Positions 45,226-54,401 of a DNA stretch of 64,000 bases are shown piece after piece. The position numbers were made by a program, and so were the translations under genes. The notes below the pieces were generated by a model. It was not told the origin of the DNA. It searched no databases and saw only the letters and a list, made by a program, of their open reading frames with translations. Position 1 is the first letter of the stretch. Each line of letters begins with the position of its first letter. Source of the DNA: a bacterium 210917-DFI.7.65 (GTDB taxonomy: Bacteria > Bacillota > Clostridia > Oscillospirales > Oscillospiraceae); the NCBI GenBank assembly GCA_020555865.1, contig JAJCJJ010000002.1:186001-250000 (forward strand). The letters are read 5' to 3'.

Positions 45226-45630
45226 ATGTATACGAGCAAAAAGCCTTATATGTACGGCACCGGCAGAAGAAAGTCCTCTGTTGCCCGCGTCCACCTGTTT
45301 GAGGGCGGCAACGGCACCATCACTATCAACGGCCGTGACATTGACGAATACTTTGGTCTGGAAACCCTGAAAATGGTTGTCCGTCAGCCCCTGGAAGCCA
45401 CCGGCACCGTGGGCAAGGTGGACATCTCCGCCACAGTTTCCGGCGGCGGCGTTTCCGGTCAGGCCGGCGCCCTGCGCCATGGTATTGCCCGCGCCCTGTT
45501 GAGCGTAGATCCCGCATACCGCACCATTCTGAAGCAGGCCGGTTTCCTGACCCGCGATCCCAGAATGAAAGAACGTAAAAAGTACGGTCTCAAAGCCGCA
45601 AGACGTGCGCCTCAGTTCTCCAAGCGCTGA
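45226..45630 (+). CDS. rpsI: 30S ribosomal protein S9
   Basis: 134 aa, ending in the conserved basic tail [24 protein letters not shown] (C-terminal residues contact P-site tRNA). AGGAGG upstream. Terminator follows at once. Confidence 0.98.
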   Translation: MYTSKKPYMYGTGRRKSSVARVHLFEGGNGTITINGRDIDEYFGLETLKMVVRQPLEATGTVGKVDISATVSGGGVSGQAGALRHGIARALLSVDPAYRTILKQAGFLTRDPRMKERKKYGLKAARRAPQFSKR

Positions 45631-45648
45631 GAAATGCATACACTTCAG

Positions 45649-45680
45649 CCCCGGAAAGCCACTGGTTTTCCGGGGTTTTT
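45649..45680 (+). terminator. Terminator after rpsI
   Basis: CCCCGGAAA / TTTTCCGGGG with loop, then TTTTT. It isolates rplM-rpsI from the shell-protein genes. Confidence 0.85.
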
Positions 45681-45830
45681 CCTTCCTGTTCCACGCAGGG
45701 CAGCGCCCTCCCCATCGACATTTCGCCGCTTTGGCCAATTTGCCTGCTTCTCCGCTGCTGTATTTTGGCGCGGCCTATGTTGCAGTTTTTTGTAAAAGAC
45801 GTACTTTCATGCCCACTTTCCCGCCGCCCC

Positions 45831-45859
45831 TTGACTTTGCATACCAGGAAGACGATAAT
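45831..45859 (+). promoter_or_regulatory. Promoter of the EutS-EutS-EutP locus
   Basis: TTGACT (45831-45836), 17-bp spacer, GATAAT (45854-45859). The 150 bp before it, after the rpsI terminator, hold nothing recognised. Confidence 0.6.
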
Positions 45860-45896
45860 AAATAATAGAAAACCATCCTTGGATCGAGGTGCAGAT

Positions 45897-46268
45897 ATGA
45901 ATGAATCCAACGCTCCGCAGGAGCAGGTACGTATTGTGCAGGAAACTGTAGCAGGCAAAGAGATCACGCTGGCCCATATCATCGGCGGCCCTGCCCCCAT
46001 TGTATATGTCAAGCTTGGGTTGAACCCCAACATTGATTATCACTCCTCCGCAATTGGCATCATGAACATGACGCCGCCGGAGTCTGTTGTCATCGCTTCG
46101 GATATTGCCGTGAAAAGCGGAGAGGTCTACCTCGGTTTTGCCGACCGTTTCAGCGGGACCCTGATCATCACCGGCGAGCTGTCCGCAGTGACCACTGCTG
46201 TGGAAGAAATCGTCGATTATTTCCACAACACCTTAGGCTATGTCTCCTGCCCCATCACCAAGCGCTGA
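45897..46268 (+). CDS. EutS/PduU-type microcompartment shell protein 1
   Basis: 123 aa single, circularly permuted BMC domain: VRIVQETVAGKEITLAHIIG, then IGIMNMTPPESVVIASDIAVKSGEVYLGFADRFSGTLIITG (as family blocks). EutS/PduU form hexameric shell facets of ethanolamine and propanediol microcompartments. ATG with GAGGTG. Followed by a paralogue and an EutP-like GTPase but by no cargo enzyme or other shell types. Confidence 0.88.
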   Translation: MNESNAPQEQVRIVQETVAGKEITLAHIIGGPAPIVYVKLGLNPNIDYHSSAIGIMNMTPPESVVIASDIAVKSGEVYLGFADRFSGTLIITGELSAVTTAVEEIVDYFHNTLGYVSCPITKR

Positions 46269-46281
46269 GCGCGCAGACAGT

Positions 46282-46713
46282 ATGAAGCAAGCAACACAGC
46301 AGCGCATGACGCGCCAGCAGGTACTGGACAGCATTTTCAAGCAGGTTCACGGGCAGCGTACCCGGGTAGTGCAGTTGTCGGTGCCCGGCCGGGAAATCAC
46401 CCTGGCCCATGTGATCGGGAAACCCGATCCGTCAGTCTATACCAATCTCTGTCTGGAAATCGGTTTTCATGCCGATTTTGACCAGGAAGGCCGTGCCATT
46501 GGCATTCTGCAGCTTTCCCCGGCGGAATCTGCCGTGATCGCGGCAGACGTGGCCGTCAAGGCCGGCGAAGTGGACGTGGGGTTTATGGACCGTTTCAGCG
46601 GTGCACTGATCATCACCGGGTCCAGAGCGGAAGTGGACGCCGCCATGGAAGAGAATCTGCGCTTTTTCCGAGATGATCTCCATTTCCGCGTCTGCACGCT
46701 TTCACAGCAATAA
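46282..46713 (+). CDS. EutS/PduU-type microcompartment shell protein 2
   Basis: 143 aa BMC domain clearly paralogous to shell protein 1 (VPGREITLAHVIGKP.. AIGILQLSPAESAVIAADVAVKAGEVDVGFMDRFSGALIITG), with a longer N-terminus rich in Gln/Arg. 13 bp after the first gene; the ribosome site is weak, so the exact start (46282 or the later ATG at 46309) is open. Confidence 0.87.
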   Translation: MKQATQQRMTRQQVLDSIFKQVHGQRTRVVQLSVPGREITLAHVIGKPDPSVYTNLCLEIGFHADFDQEGRAIGILQLSPAESAVIAADVAVKAGEVDVGFMDRFSGALIITGSRAEVDAAMEENLRFFRDDLHFRVCTLSQQ

Positions 46714-46737
46714 CACATCGCTCAGGAAGGGATCTTC

Positions 46738-47232
46738 ATGCGAAAAATGTATTTGTGCGGCCGCAGCGAGGCAGGCAAAACCACGTTGATCCAGGCCCTC
46801 AAAGGAGAAAAAACCAGATACGATAAAACGCAGTATGTCAATACCTGGGACATATTGATCGACACGCCGGGCGAATACTATGAAATGAAATCCCTGGCCT
46901 GCAAGGCATTGTACTGCTACTCTTTTGAGTGCGACCTCGAAGGGCTGATCGCTGGAGCAGACGAACCATTCTGTGTTTTAGTGCCGGGCCTTCCCGCCTG
47001 CTTGAACCGCCCGCTGATCGGAATTATCACAAAGGTAGATTCCCCCAAAGCCAATGTCCCCATGGTGCGCCAATGGCTGGAGGCCGCAGGATGTTCCCGT
47101 ATTTTTGAAGTGGATTCCATTACGGGCCGCGGCATTCAGGAGCTGCGCGATTTCCTGGAACTGCCCAACCCCGCGCCTATGTCGGTGGAAGAGGCCATTG
47201 CCCTGCAGCGTCAGGGTCTGCCGGAATGGTAA
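46738..47232 (+). CDS. eutP: EutP/PduV-like GTPase
   Basis: 164 aa. P-loop GRSEAGKTTL at residues 8-17, DTPGEY (G3) at about 43, ITKVD (G4) at about 98. EutP/PduV genes sit at the start of ethanolamine/propanediol clusters; EutP has been reported to have acetate kinase activity in Salmonella. GGAAGGG site. Here it closes a three-gene unit before a terminator. Confidence 0.9.
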   Translation: MRKMYLCGRSEAGKTTLIQALKGEKTRYDKTQYVNTWDILIDTPGEYYEMKSLACKALYCYSFECDLEGLIAGADEPFCVLVPGLPACLNRPLIGIITKVDSPKANVPMVRQWLEAAGCSRIFEVDSITGRGIQELRDFLELPNPAPMSVEEAIALQRQGLPEW

Positions 47233-47254
47233 AAAGAAAAACGTAAAGATAACC

Positions 47255-47292
47255 AAACAGCCCGCCCGTTATAAGGCAGGCTGTTTCTTTTC
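47255..47292 (+). terminator. Terminator after EutP
   Basis: AAACAGCCCGCC pairs imperfectly with AGGCAGGCTGTTT over a 7-nt loop; tail TTTCTTTT. Confidence 0.7.
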
Positions 47293-47452
47293 CTTAAAAC
47301 AATTTTTCGTATTCCGAATCAGTGCTGCTATGAATTCCAAAGGGACACATGACGTTTGCAGTTTCAAGCGCCGAATCTCCCTCTTTTATCGCTATTTTAT
47401 GGTTCAGTTTAAAAAAATTACATATAATAAAAAAGAAAATCCCGGAAAAACC

Positions 47453-47481
47453 TTGCATTGATCGGGATTTTATGGTACAGT
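47453..47481 (+). promoter_or_regulatory. Promoter of the rimP-nusA operon
   Basis: TTGCAT (47453-47458), 17-bp spacer, TACAGT (47476-47481). Confidence 0.7.
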
Positions 47482-47506
47482 AGCATTGTTAGTAAAGGTT
47501 TTTTGG

Positions 47507-47534
47507 AGAGTGGACTTTGCAGTCCGCTCTTTTT
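47507..47534 (+). terminator. Leader terminator (attenuator) of the rimP-nusA operon
   Basis: AGAGTGGACT (47507-47516) pairs with AGTCCGCTCT (47521-47530) over TTGC, one G-T wobble, followed by TTTTTG. It lies about 20 nt into the transcript. In Bacillus subtilis nusA autoregulates by NusA-dependent termination in this leader; the same is plausible here. Confidence 0.75.
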
Positions 47535-47592
47535 GTTGGTCAAAATTCAAAAGTCAACAGCTTGGACATTTTTCAAAAAAGGCGGGATTGGA

Positions 47593-48048
47593 TTGAAAAA
47601 AGTTACGGAACTCACTGCAGAGCTGGCTGCTCCTGTCATCGCCGCACAGGGGTGCGAACTGTGGGATGTAGAATATGTGAAAGAGGCCGGAACCTGGTAT
47701 CTCCGGCTGTATATCGACAAGGAGGGCGGCGTCAGCATCGACGACTGCGAAGCCATTTCCCGCCGCGTTAGCGACCTCCTGGATGAGGCAGATCCCATTG
47801 AGGGCAGCTATACCTTTGAAGTGTCCTCTGCCGGCGCCGAGCGTCCGCTCAAGCGGGCGTCTGATTTCGCCCGTTTTCTGGGCAGTCCTGTCACCGTCCG
47901 CCTGTACAAAAACAGGGACGGGCGCAAGGAATTTGCCGGCGATCTGGCAGGCTATGAAGACGGCGCCGTGCTGCTGAAAGTTGGCGAGGAAACACTCCGT
48001 TTCGAAAAAGGCGACGTTGCTTTGGTGCGGTTGCGCGTCGATTTTTAA
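47593..48048 (+). CDS. rimP: Ribosome maturation factor RimP
   Basis: 151 aa. Needed for 30S subunit maturation. Two-domain RimP (ELAAPVIAAQGCELWDVEYVKEAGTWYLRLYID.. YTFEVSSAGAERPLKRASDF as blocks). TTG start (LKKVTELTAELA) follows GGCGGGAT; the ORF's long upstream extension lies across the promoter and leader and is rejected. Confidence 0.94.
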   Translation: MKKVTELTAELAAPVIAAQGCELWDVEYVKEAGTWYLRLYIDKEGGVSIDDCEAISRRVSDLLDEADPIEGSYTFEVSSAGAERPLKRASDFARFLGSPVTVRLYKNRDGRKEFAGDLAGYEDGAVLLKVGEETLRFEKGDVALVRLRVDF

Positions 48049-48124
48049 CCAAGCGAACTGCTTTTGATAAAAATTTATTTTGCCGCGTTTTTTGCGGCAG
48101 AATGGTGTGAGGTTTTTATTTGCT

Positions 48125-49306
48125 ATGAAAAGATCTGTTAAAGAACAGGAAAGCCGCAAAGGCATGAAGGTGGAGGAGATCTTCGCCGCACTGGATATGC
48201 TGGAAAAAGAAAAAGGTATTCCCCAGCACTACATGATGGATAAGATTACCCAGGCTCTGATCAACGCTTACAAGCACGACCACCCCGATGTGGAAGAGGT
48301 TCTGGTGCGTGTGGACGAGGAACATCGCACGCTGAAAATGTACATTCAGAAAACCGTAGTGGACGAGGTTGAAAACCCAGGCAGCGAGATTTCCCGCGCC
48401 GATGCCAAAGCCATCGCCGGCTCCATCGGTGTGGGCGAGACGGTCAGTCTGCCCGTAGATAATGTGGAATTCGGCCGCATCGCTGCCGGCAACGGTAAGC
48501 AGATCATCATCCAGGGGCTGAAGGAAGCCGAGCGCGACATGATCTACAACCAGTTCTCCGGCAAGGAACATGAGATTCTCACCGGTACGGTCACGCGCAT
48601 CGATCCGCGCAACGGCAATGTGAGCCTGCGTATCGGCACCGCCTCTGAGGCCACCGACGCCCTCCTTTCTGCCAGCGAACAAGTCCCCGGTGAAGTATTC
48701 ACCGAGGGAGAGCGCGTGAAAGTGTACATGGTGGAAGTCCGCCGCGGCACTCGCGGCGCCCAGGTCGTCGTATCCCGCACCCATCCGGGCCTGGTCAAGC
48801 GGTTGTTCGAACTGGAAGTCCCCGAAATCTACGACGGTATTGTGGAAGTGAAAAATGTGGCCCGCGAGGCCGGCTCCCGTACCAAAATGTCCGTGCGGTC
48901 CGCCGACGAAAACATTGACCCCATCGGCGCCTGCATTGGTCCCAAGGGTCAGCGCGTGGCCGCTGTGGTAGATGCTCTGAACGGCGAAAAGATCGATATT
49001 ATCAAGTTCAGCGAAAACCCCACAGAATACATCGCTGCAGCCCTGGCTCCCGCCGACGTGCTGGACGTGTGGATGGCCGACGACGGCAAGGGTTGCCGCG
49101 TCATCGTGCCGGACGACCAGCTTTCCCTGGCCATCGGCAAAGAAGGTCAGAATGCCCGTCTGGCTGCCCGGCTGACCGGTTATAAAATCGACATCAAGCC
49201 TGAGTCCTTCCACGACGAAGAAACCGAAACCGTAACGCTGGGTGACGTGGCCAGCATCGTCATCGAAGATGAGGAAGGCGCGGACACGGTACGCGAAGAA
49301 GTATAA
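48125..49306 (+). CDS. nusA: Transcription termination/antitermination factor NusA
   Basis: 393 aa. N-terminal domain (EEIFAALDMLEKEKGIPQHYMMDKITQALINAYK), S1 domain (about 150-215), and two KH domains (with KGQRVAAVVDALNGEKIDIIKFS and the GxxG-type IGKEGQNARLAARLTGYKIDI). Binds RNA polymerase and modulates pausing. Two possible starts: 48125 (used) and 48164 (MKVEEIF); the ribosome site is unclear. Acidic C-terminus lacks the Gram-negative AR repeats. Confidence 0.96.
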   Translation: MKRSVKEQESRKGMKVEEIFAALDMLEKEKGIPQHYMMDKITQALINAYKHDHPDVEEVLVRVDEEHRTLKMYIQKTVVDEVENPGSEISRADAKAIAGSIGVGETVSLPVDNVEFGRIAAGNGKQIIIQGLKEAERDMIYNQFSGKEHEILTGTVTRIDPRNGNVSLRIGTASEATDALLSASEQVPGEVFTEGERVKVYMVEVRRGTRGAQVVVSRTHPGLVKRLFELEVPEIYDGIVEVKNVAREAGSRTKMSVRSADENIDPIGACIGPKGQRVAAVVDALNGEKIDIIKFSENPTEYIAAALAPADVLDVWMADDGKGCRVIVPDDQLSLAIGKEGQNARLAARLTGYKIDIKPESFHDEETETVTLGDVASIVIEDEEGADTVREEV

Positions 49307-49332
49307 CAACAGGCGCAGGAGGCGGATAAGGA

Positions 49333-49611
49333 TTGCTCAAACCGAAGAAGATTCCGCAGCGGCAATGCGTGGGCTGCCGCACGATGAAAAACAAGCGCGA
49401 CCTGATCCGGGTTGTAAAATCCCCCGAAGGAGAGATCAGCCTGGATTTTGTCGGCAAGAAACCCGGCCGTGGCGCCTATCTCTGTCCCGACGGCGCATGT
49501 CTTGCCCGCGCCCGGAAGACAAAGGCGCTGGAGCGTGCATTTGAAACCGCAATTCCGGCGGAGATTTACGAAGCGCTGCTTGCGCAGATGGAGGCCGCCA
49601 ATGGGACCTGA
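49333..49611 (+). CDS. rnpM: RNase P modulator RnpM (YlxR)
   Basis: 92 aa. YlxR fold with QRQCVGCRTMKNKRDLIRVVK and KPGRGAYLCPDGACLARA. In B. subtilis RnpM binds RNase P RNA. TTG start 10 nt after AGGAGG. Between nusA and ylxQ as in most Firmicutes. Confidence 0.93.
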   Translation: MLKPKKIPQRQCVGCRTMKNKRDLIRVVKSPEGEISLDFVGKKPGRGAYLCPDGACLARARKTKALERAFETAIPAEIYEALLAQMEAANGT

Positions 49612-50020
49612 GGCAAAAACCGGTTTTTTACATCTGCTGGGCCTTGCCAAGCGAGCGGGCCGGACAGAGCTTGGCGAAGACGGTGTCAGCGGCGCCGCCG
49701 CAGACGGTAAAGCCCGGGTAGTTTTTCTGGCCGCCGATGCCGCCGAAAACAGCATCCGCCGTGCACGCAATGCAACTGCTTCCAGCCATGCCGAGGTACT
49801 TTCCGTTCCATTTACCAAAGAAGAGCTGGGCGCGGCCTGCGGCCGCGGGAGCTGCGCCATGCTGGCCATTACCGAATCCGGCCTGGCCGCCTCGGCAGTG
49901 CAAAAACTCGCGGTATGCTGTCCGGGCATCTACGATGATTCCGTCCAGCGGCTGCAGGAAAAAGATAAGCGCATCCGCGCACGCCGCGCCAAAAAGCGGC
50001 CGCACAAACAATCAACCTGA
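49601..50020 (+). CDS. ylxQ: L7Ae-like K-turn RNA-binding protein (YlxQ/RplGA)
   Basis: 139 aa. L7Ae fold (FLHLLGLAKRAGRTELGEDGV.. RVVFLAADAAENSIRRARNATA). Start ATG lies 11 nt inside rnpM, with GGAGG 6 nt before it, so translation is coupled. Lys/Arg-rich C-terminal tail about 20 residues. Confidence 0.9.
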   Translation: MGPEAKTGFLHLLGLAKRAGRTELGEDGVSGAAADGKARVVFLAADAAENSIRRARNATASSHAEVLSVPFTKEELGAACGRGSCAMLAITESGLAASAVQKLAVCCPGIYDDSVQRLQEKDKRIRARRAKKRPHKQST

Positions 50021-50046
50021 AAAATTAACTTTGGAGGTGGCTTTAT

Positions 50047-52419
50047 TTGGCTATGACAAATAAAATCAAAGTACATGATATTGCAAAGAGCTTCAACCTG
50101 CCGTCGAAGGACATCATGAATATTCTTTCGGAATATTCCACTCCTCCGAAAAGCCACAGCGCGGTGATGACAGAGGAAGAAATTTCCATCGTCCTCGATT
50201 ACCTGACACAGAAAAACCAGATCTCCAGCATCGAGGTCATTTTTGCCGACAGCTTCCAGGCCGAGGCCCATTCATCGGCGGAAAAAGAGGCAGCCAAAGC
50301 ACCTCAGACGGCGCAGGAAGAAACGAAGCCGGCCGCAGGCGCCGCAGAAAAGTCCTCTGCCGTCAAAAGCGGAGGGAAAGCCCCCGCACCGGCGACAGCC
50401 CCTGCTGCGCCGGCGACTTCCCGCGTGCCTAAGACCAAGATCGTAGATACCCGCAAAGCAGCCAATGTCAATCTGGATAAATACGACGAGCGCCTGCAGG
50501 ACATGGCCGAAAGCTCCAAGGCCGGCCAGCGCGCAGGTAAGATGCAGCAGGGCAAGGAGAAATTCCGCAACAATAACCGCCGCGGCGGCAATATGACTTT
50601 TTCCAACAAGCGCCGCCAGGAGGAGCAGGAAAAAATGCGCCGCCTGCAGCTGGAAATTGCCAAGAAGGCCCCCCTCAAAGTGGAAATTCCTGACGAGATC
50701 AGCGTGGGCGAGTTAGCTTCCCGCATGAAAAAAACCGGTGCGGAAGTGGTAAAAGCCCTGATGAAGAACGGCGTCATGGCCTCGGTGAGCCAGGTGATCG
50801 ACTTCGACACGGCCGCCATCATTGCCGAAGACATGGGCTGCAAAGTGGAGCATGAAGTGATCGTCACCATTGAGGAAAAGCTGATTGACACCGCAGAGGA
50901 TAAGCCCGAAGATCTGGTCCCCCGCGCCCCCGTCGTGGTGGTCATGGGCCACGTTGACCACGGCAAAACCTCCCTGCTGGACTATATCCGTAAAGCCAAT
51001 GTGGCCTCCGGCGAGGCCGGCGGCATCACCCAGGGCATCGGCGCTTACACCGTGGAGATTAGCGGAAAGCCCATCACGTTTCTGGATACGCCGGGCCATG
51101 AGGCCTTTACCGCCATGCGCGCCCGCGGCGCCATGGTCACTGACATTGCGATCCTGGTGGTAGCCGCCGACGACGGCATCATGCCCCAGACGATCGAGTC
51201 CATCAACCACGCCAAAGCCGCAGAGATTCCCATCATCGTGGCGGTAAACAAAATGGATAAGCCCTCCGCTGATCCCGAACGCATCAAGACCCAGCTGACC
51301 GAGCACGGCTTGCTGGCCGAAGACTGGGGCGGCGACACCATCATCTGCCCCATCTCCGCTAAAACCGGCATGGGTGTGGACGACCTGCTGGAAATGGTCA
51401 CACTCAAAGCTGAGATGCAGGAGCTGAAAGCCAATCCCAACCGCGCCGCTTCCGGCGCAGTGATCGAGGCGCGTCTGGACAAGGGCCGCGGTCCCGTGGC
51501 CACTCTGCTGGTGCAGAACGGCACACTGCACCAGAGCGACATTATCATTGCTGGTACCTCCGTGGGCCGCATCCGTGCAATGGTGGACGACAAGGGCCGC
51601 CGTCTGAAAGACGCCGGTCCCTCCGTTCCCGTGGAGATCACCGGCTTGGCCGAGGTTCCTTCCGCCGGCTGCACGTTCAACGCCGTGGCCGACGAGCGCA
51701 TGGCCCGCGAGCTGGTGGAGCAGCGCAAGGCCGATGAGCGCGCCGCCGCCAGTGCGCCGGTGCAGAAAGTAACGCTCGAAGACCTATTCAGCCAGATCCG
51801 TTCCGGCGAAATGAAAGAATTGAGCCTGATCGTCAAGGCCGACGTACAGGGCAGCGCCGAGGCAGTCAAGCAGTCCCTTGAAAAGCTGACCAACGAAGAG
51901 GTGCGCGTACGCGTAATCCATTCCGGCGTCGGCGCCATCAATGAGAGCGACGTGATGCTGGCCGCCACCTCCAAAGCGATCATCATCGGCTTCAACGTGC
52001 GCCCCGATGCCGCCGCGCGCGACAGCGCCGCCCGCAGCAACGTGGATATGCGCATGTACCGCGTGATCTACGACTGCATCAATGAAATGGAGGCGGCCAT
52101 GAAGGGCATGCTCGCCCCCAAATTCCGCGAAGCCGTCATCGGCCGGGTCGAGATCCGTCAGACCTACAAAGTCTCCGGCGTGGGCACCATCGCCGGCTGC
52201 TATGTGCAGGAGGGCAAGATCCAGCGCGGCTGCTCCGTGCGTATCGTGCGCGATGGCGTGGTCATTCATGAAGGCGAGCTGGCTTCCCTGCGCCGTTTTA
52301 AGGACGATGTGAAGGAAGTAGCCGAATCCTATGAATGCGGCCTGTCCATTGAAAAATTCAACGACCTTAAAGAAGGCGATCAGATCGAAGCTTTTATCAT
52401 GGAAGAAATCAAGCAGTAA
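50047..52419 (+). CDS. infB: Translation initiation factor IF-2
   Basis: 790 aa. N-terminal helical part about 1-55, Ala/Lys/Glu linker about 60-225, IF2 N-domain, then G domain with [12 protein letters not shown] (about 302), DTPGHEAF and NKMDKP, domain II, and the C-terminal fMet-tRNA-binding domain. Either TTG 50047 (6 nt after GGAGGTGG) or ATG 50053 could start it. Brings initiator tRNA to the 30S subunit. Confidence 0.96.
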   Translation: MAMTNKIKVHDIAKSFNLPSKDIMNILSEYSTPPKSHSAVMTEEEISIVLDYLTQKNQISSIEVIFADSFQAEAHSSAEKEAAKAPQTAQEETKPAAGAAEKSSAVKSGGKAPAPATAPAAPATSRVPKTKIVDTRKAANVNLDKYDERLQDMAESSKAGQRAGKMQQGKEKFRNNNRRGGNMTFSNKRRQEEQEKMRRLQLEIAKKAPLKVEIPDEISVGELASRMKKTGAEVVKALMKNGVMASVSQVIDFDTAAIIAEDMGCKVEHEVIVTIEEKLIDTAEDKPEDLVPRAPVVVVMGHVDHGKTSLLDYIRKANVASGEAGGITQGIGAYTVEISGKPITFLDTPGHEAFTAMRARGAMVTDIAILVVAADDGIMPQTIESINHAKAAEIPIIVAVNKMDKPSADPERIKTQLTEHGLLAEDWGGDTIICPISAKTGMGVDDLLEMVTLKAEMQELKANPNRAASGAVIEARLDKGRGPVATLLVQNGTLHQSDIIIAGTSVGRIRAMVDDKGRRLKDAGPSVPVEITGLAEVPSAGCTFNAVADERMARELVEQRKADERAAASAPVQKVTLEDLFSQIRSGEMKELSLIVKADVQGSAEAVKQSLEKLTNEEVRVRVIHSGVGAINESDVMLAATSKAIIIGFNVRPDAAARDSAARSNVDMRMYRVIYDCINEMEAAMKGMLAPKFREAVIGRVEIRQTYKVSGVGTIAGCYVQEGKIQRGCSVRIVRDGVVIHEGELASLRRFKDDVKEVAESYECGLSIEKFNDLKEGDQIEAFIMEEIKQ

Positions 52420-52450
52420 GTCCCCTTCCCAACCATAGTTGCAACAGCCG

Positions 52451-52484
52451 GCAGGGCGGGTATCGACGCCCGCCCTGCTTTTTT
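52451..52484 (+). terminator. Terminator after infB
   Basis: GCAGGGCGGG pairs with CCCGCCCTGC (52451-52460 with 52469-52478), then TTTTTT. It may be partly read through, as the cluster continues. Confidence 0.85.
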
Positions 52485-52500
52485 ACCGAAAGGAGCATCC

Positions 52501-52869
52501 ATGAGCTGCATTACTCTGCTGTGCACAGATCATCCGCTGCCTCCGAATGGTCCGAAACATGACAGTGAAGATTGCTTTTCCATTCAGCCGCTGGCGTACT
52601 ACCGCAGCGCAGTGGAAGATCTGGGCCTTTCCATGAAGCCCTGCCGATATGAAGTGAAACTGCATGCCAGCGAACCGGGCGCCGCGCTGCTGCGGAACTA
52701 TCTATCCCGGCACTGCAGCGCGGGCGAGCAGGTGGAGCTTTGGTATCTGTGGGTGGGCGAGGTCCATGTGCGCGCGTTTCGTTTGACAGGAAGCCTCTCC
52801 AATTTGGCCGCAGACACGCTGGCGCAGCTGGAAGAACGGGAACAGACCTGCGTCACCCTGACCGTCTGA
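52501..52869 (+). CDS. Hypothetical 122-aa protein inside the infB-rbfA gap
   Basis: 122 aa, AAAGGAG 6 nt before ATG. Not recognised. Soluble, with Cys at 3 and 8 and a mixed alpha/beta pattern (YEVKLHASEPGAALLRNYLSRHCS.. QVELWYLWVGEVHVRAFRL). Position between infB and rbfA suggests a link with ribosome function, but the terminator before it may give it its own expression. A family search would settle it. Confidence 0.72.
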   Translation: MSCITLLCTDHPLPPNGPKHDSEDCFSIQPLAYYRSAVEDLGLSMKPCRYEVKLHASEPGAALLRNYLSRHCSAGEQVELWYLWVGEVHVRAFRLTGSLSNLAADTLAQLEEREQTCVTLTV

Positions 52870-52927
52870 GCGCGCTTGCGCCCCAAAATGAACAACACGA
52901 ATGAACTCCACAAGGAGGATTTGCCCT

Positions 52928-53305
52928 ATGGCTAAAAACCGTATTCACCGCATCAACGAAGAGGTCCAGCGAGAGCTCGCTTCCCTGCTGCGTACCGTGA
53001 AGGATCCCCGGGTGAAAGATACCATGCTGAGCATCACGCATGTGGACACCACCACCGATTTGCGCTATGCCAAAATTTATGTCAGTGCTCTGGATAAAAC
53101 ACAGGAAAAAGAGGCGCTGAAGGGACTCAAGTCCGCTGCAGGATACCTGCGCCGGGAGCTGGGTGCTGCCCTGCAGCTACGCTACACGCCAGAGCTGGTG
53201 TTTGAAGCCGACGATTCCATTGCCCACGGCACCCATATTCTGGAAGTCCTGCGCGGCATCGAAGAGAAAGAAGGCCTGCTGGAGGAGGGAGACGAAACCC
53301 CATGA
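52928..53305 (+). CDS. rbfA: 30S ribosome-binding factor RbfA
   Basis: 125 aa KH-like protein: RIHRINEEVQRELASLLRTVKDPRVKDTMLSITHVD (blocks), the AxxYVSALD strand, and TPELVFEADDSIAHGTHI. Helps 16S rRNA 5'-end maturation. ATG after AAGGAGG; the earlier in-frame Met has no site. Confidence 0.95.
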   Translation: MAKNRIHRINEEVQRELASLLRTVKDPRVKDTMLSITHVDTTTDLRYAKIYVSALDKTQEKEALKGLKSAAGYLRRELGAALQLRYTPELVFEADDSIAHGTHILEVLRGIEEKEGLLEEGDETP

Positions 53306-54252
53306 CGATTGAAGAAACCGCTGGTTGGCTCCAAGCGCACGACCGCTTCCTGATCCTGACCCATGTGCGGCCGGACGGCGATACCGTAGGCTGCGCCGCT
53401 GCGCTGTGCGGCGCGCTGCGGCAAATCGGCAAAACCGCCTATGTGCTCGCCAACCCTGAGCTGACGGCCACCTGTGCCGATTATGTCACCTGCTACCATG
53501 CACCGGAAGACTATATTCCTGAATGTATTGTATCTACCGACGTGGCCAGTCTGGGGCTGCTCCCGGAAAACGCGGCGCCGTATCGGAAACACATTGATCT
53601 GGCCATTGATCACCACCCCTCTTACGAAGGATTTGCCAAAGCCGCATGCCTCCAGAGCGATAAAGCAGCGGCCGGTGAGATCGTTTATGCGCTGGTCTGC
53701 GCCCTGAGCGTCATGACCCCCCAGATTGCCACAGCCCTTTACTGCGCCGTATCTACCGATACCGGCTGCTTCGTCTATAACAACACCACCGCCAATACAC
53801 ACCGCGTGGCCGCAGCGCTGATCGAGGCGGGCTGCGATGTCCAGGGCGTGAACAAGCGCCACTTTCGTACCAAAAGCCAGGCACGTATTGCGCTGGAAAG
53901 CGCAATTCTGTCAGCTGTGGAGTACCATGACAGCGGCCGCATTGCCGTGGTCACCGTGCCTCAGGCGCTGCTGCGCAGCGTCGGCGCCGGGGCGGACGAT
54001 GCCGAGGAAATCGCCTCTATGGCAGGCGTAATCGAAGGCGTGGACTGTGCCTTAACGATCCGTGAACTGGCCGACGGCGAGAGCAAAATCAGCCTGCGTA
54101 CCGGCGCACGCATCAACGCCACCGAAGCCTGCCGCCTGCTGGGCGGCGGCGGACATGCCCAGGCTGCCGGCGCCACGCTGAACTGCTCCCTGGAAGAAGC
54201 CAAACGCCGCGCGCTGGAAGCCATCGCCCAAGTAGCCCTTCCGGATGTCTGA
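53302..54252 (+). CDS. nrnA: DHH-family oligoribonuclease/PAP phosphatase NrnA
   Basis: 316 aa. DHH-motif set: HVRPDGDTVGC (metal Asps), VSTDVAS, IDHHPSYEGFA, and DHHA1 end GGGGHAQAAGATL. Degrades nanoRNAs and 3'-phosphoadenosine-5'-phosphate. Starts on the rbfA stop as ATGA. Usual rbfA-nrnA-truB order. Confidence 0.95.
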   Translation: MTIEETAGWLQAHDRFLILTHVRPDGDTVGCAAALCGALRQIGKTAYVLANPELTATCADYVTCYHAPEDYIPECIVSTDVASLGLLPENAAPYRKHIDLAIDHHPSYEGFAKAACLQSDKAAAGEIVYALVCALSVMTPQIATALYCAVSTDTGCFVYNNTTANTHRVAAALIEAGCDVQGVNKRHFRTKSQARIALESAILSAVEYHDSGRIAVVTVPQALLRSVGAGADDAEEIASMAGVIEGVDCALTIRELADGESKISLRTGARINATEACRLLGGGGHAQAAGATLNCSLEEAKRRALEAIAQVALPDV

Positions 54253-54401
54253 CGCGCGTTTTCGTGGCGGCATATCCCGCCGACTTTGTGCCGGCGGAAT
54301 GTTTCTATTGATACGCTGCACCGCATTTTTCCGGCAGCGTCCTGCTCAAAGCCCCTTCGGCTTCCGGCACAACAGCCCTACAGCACACAGGAGGTAATGC
54401 T

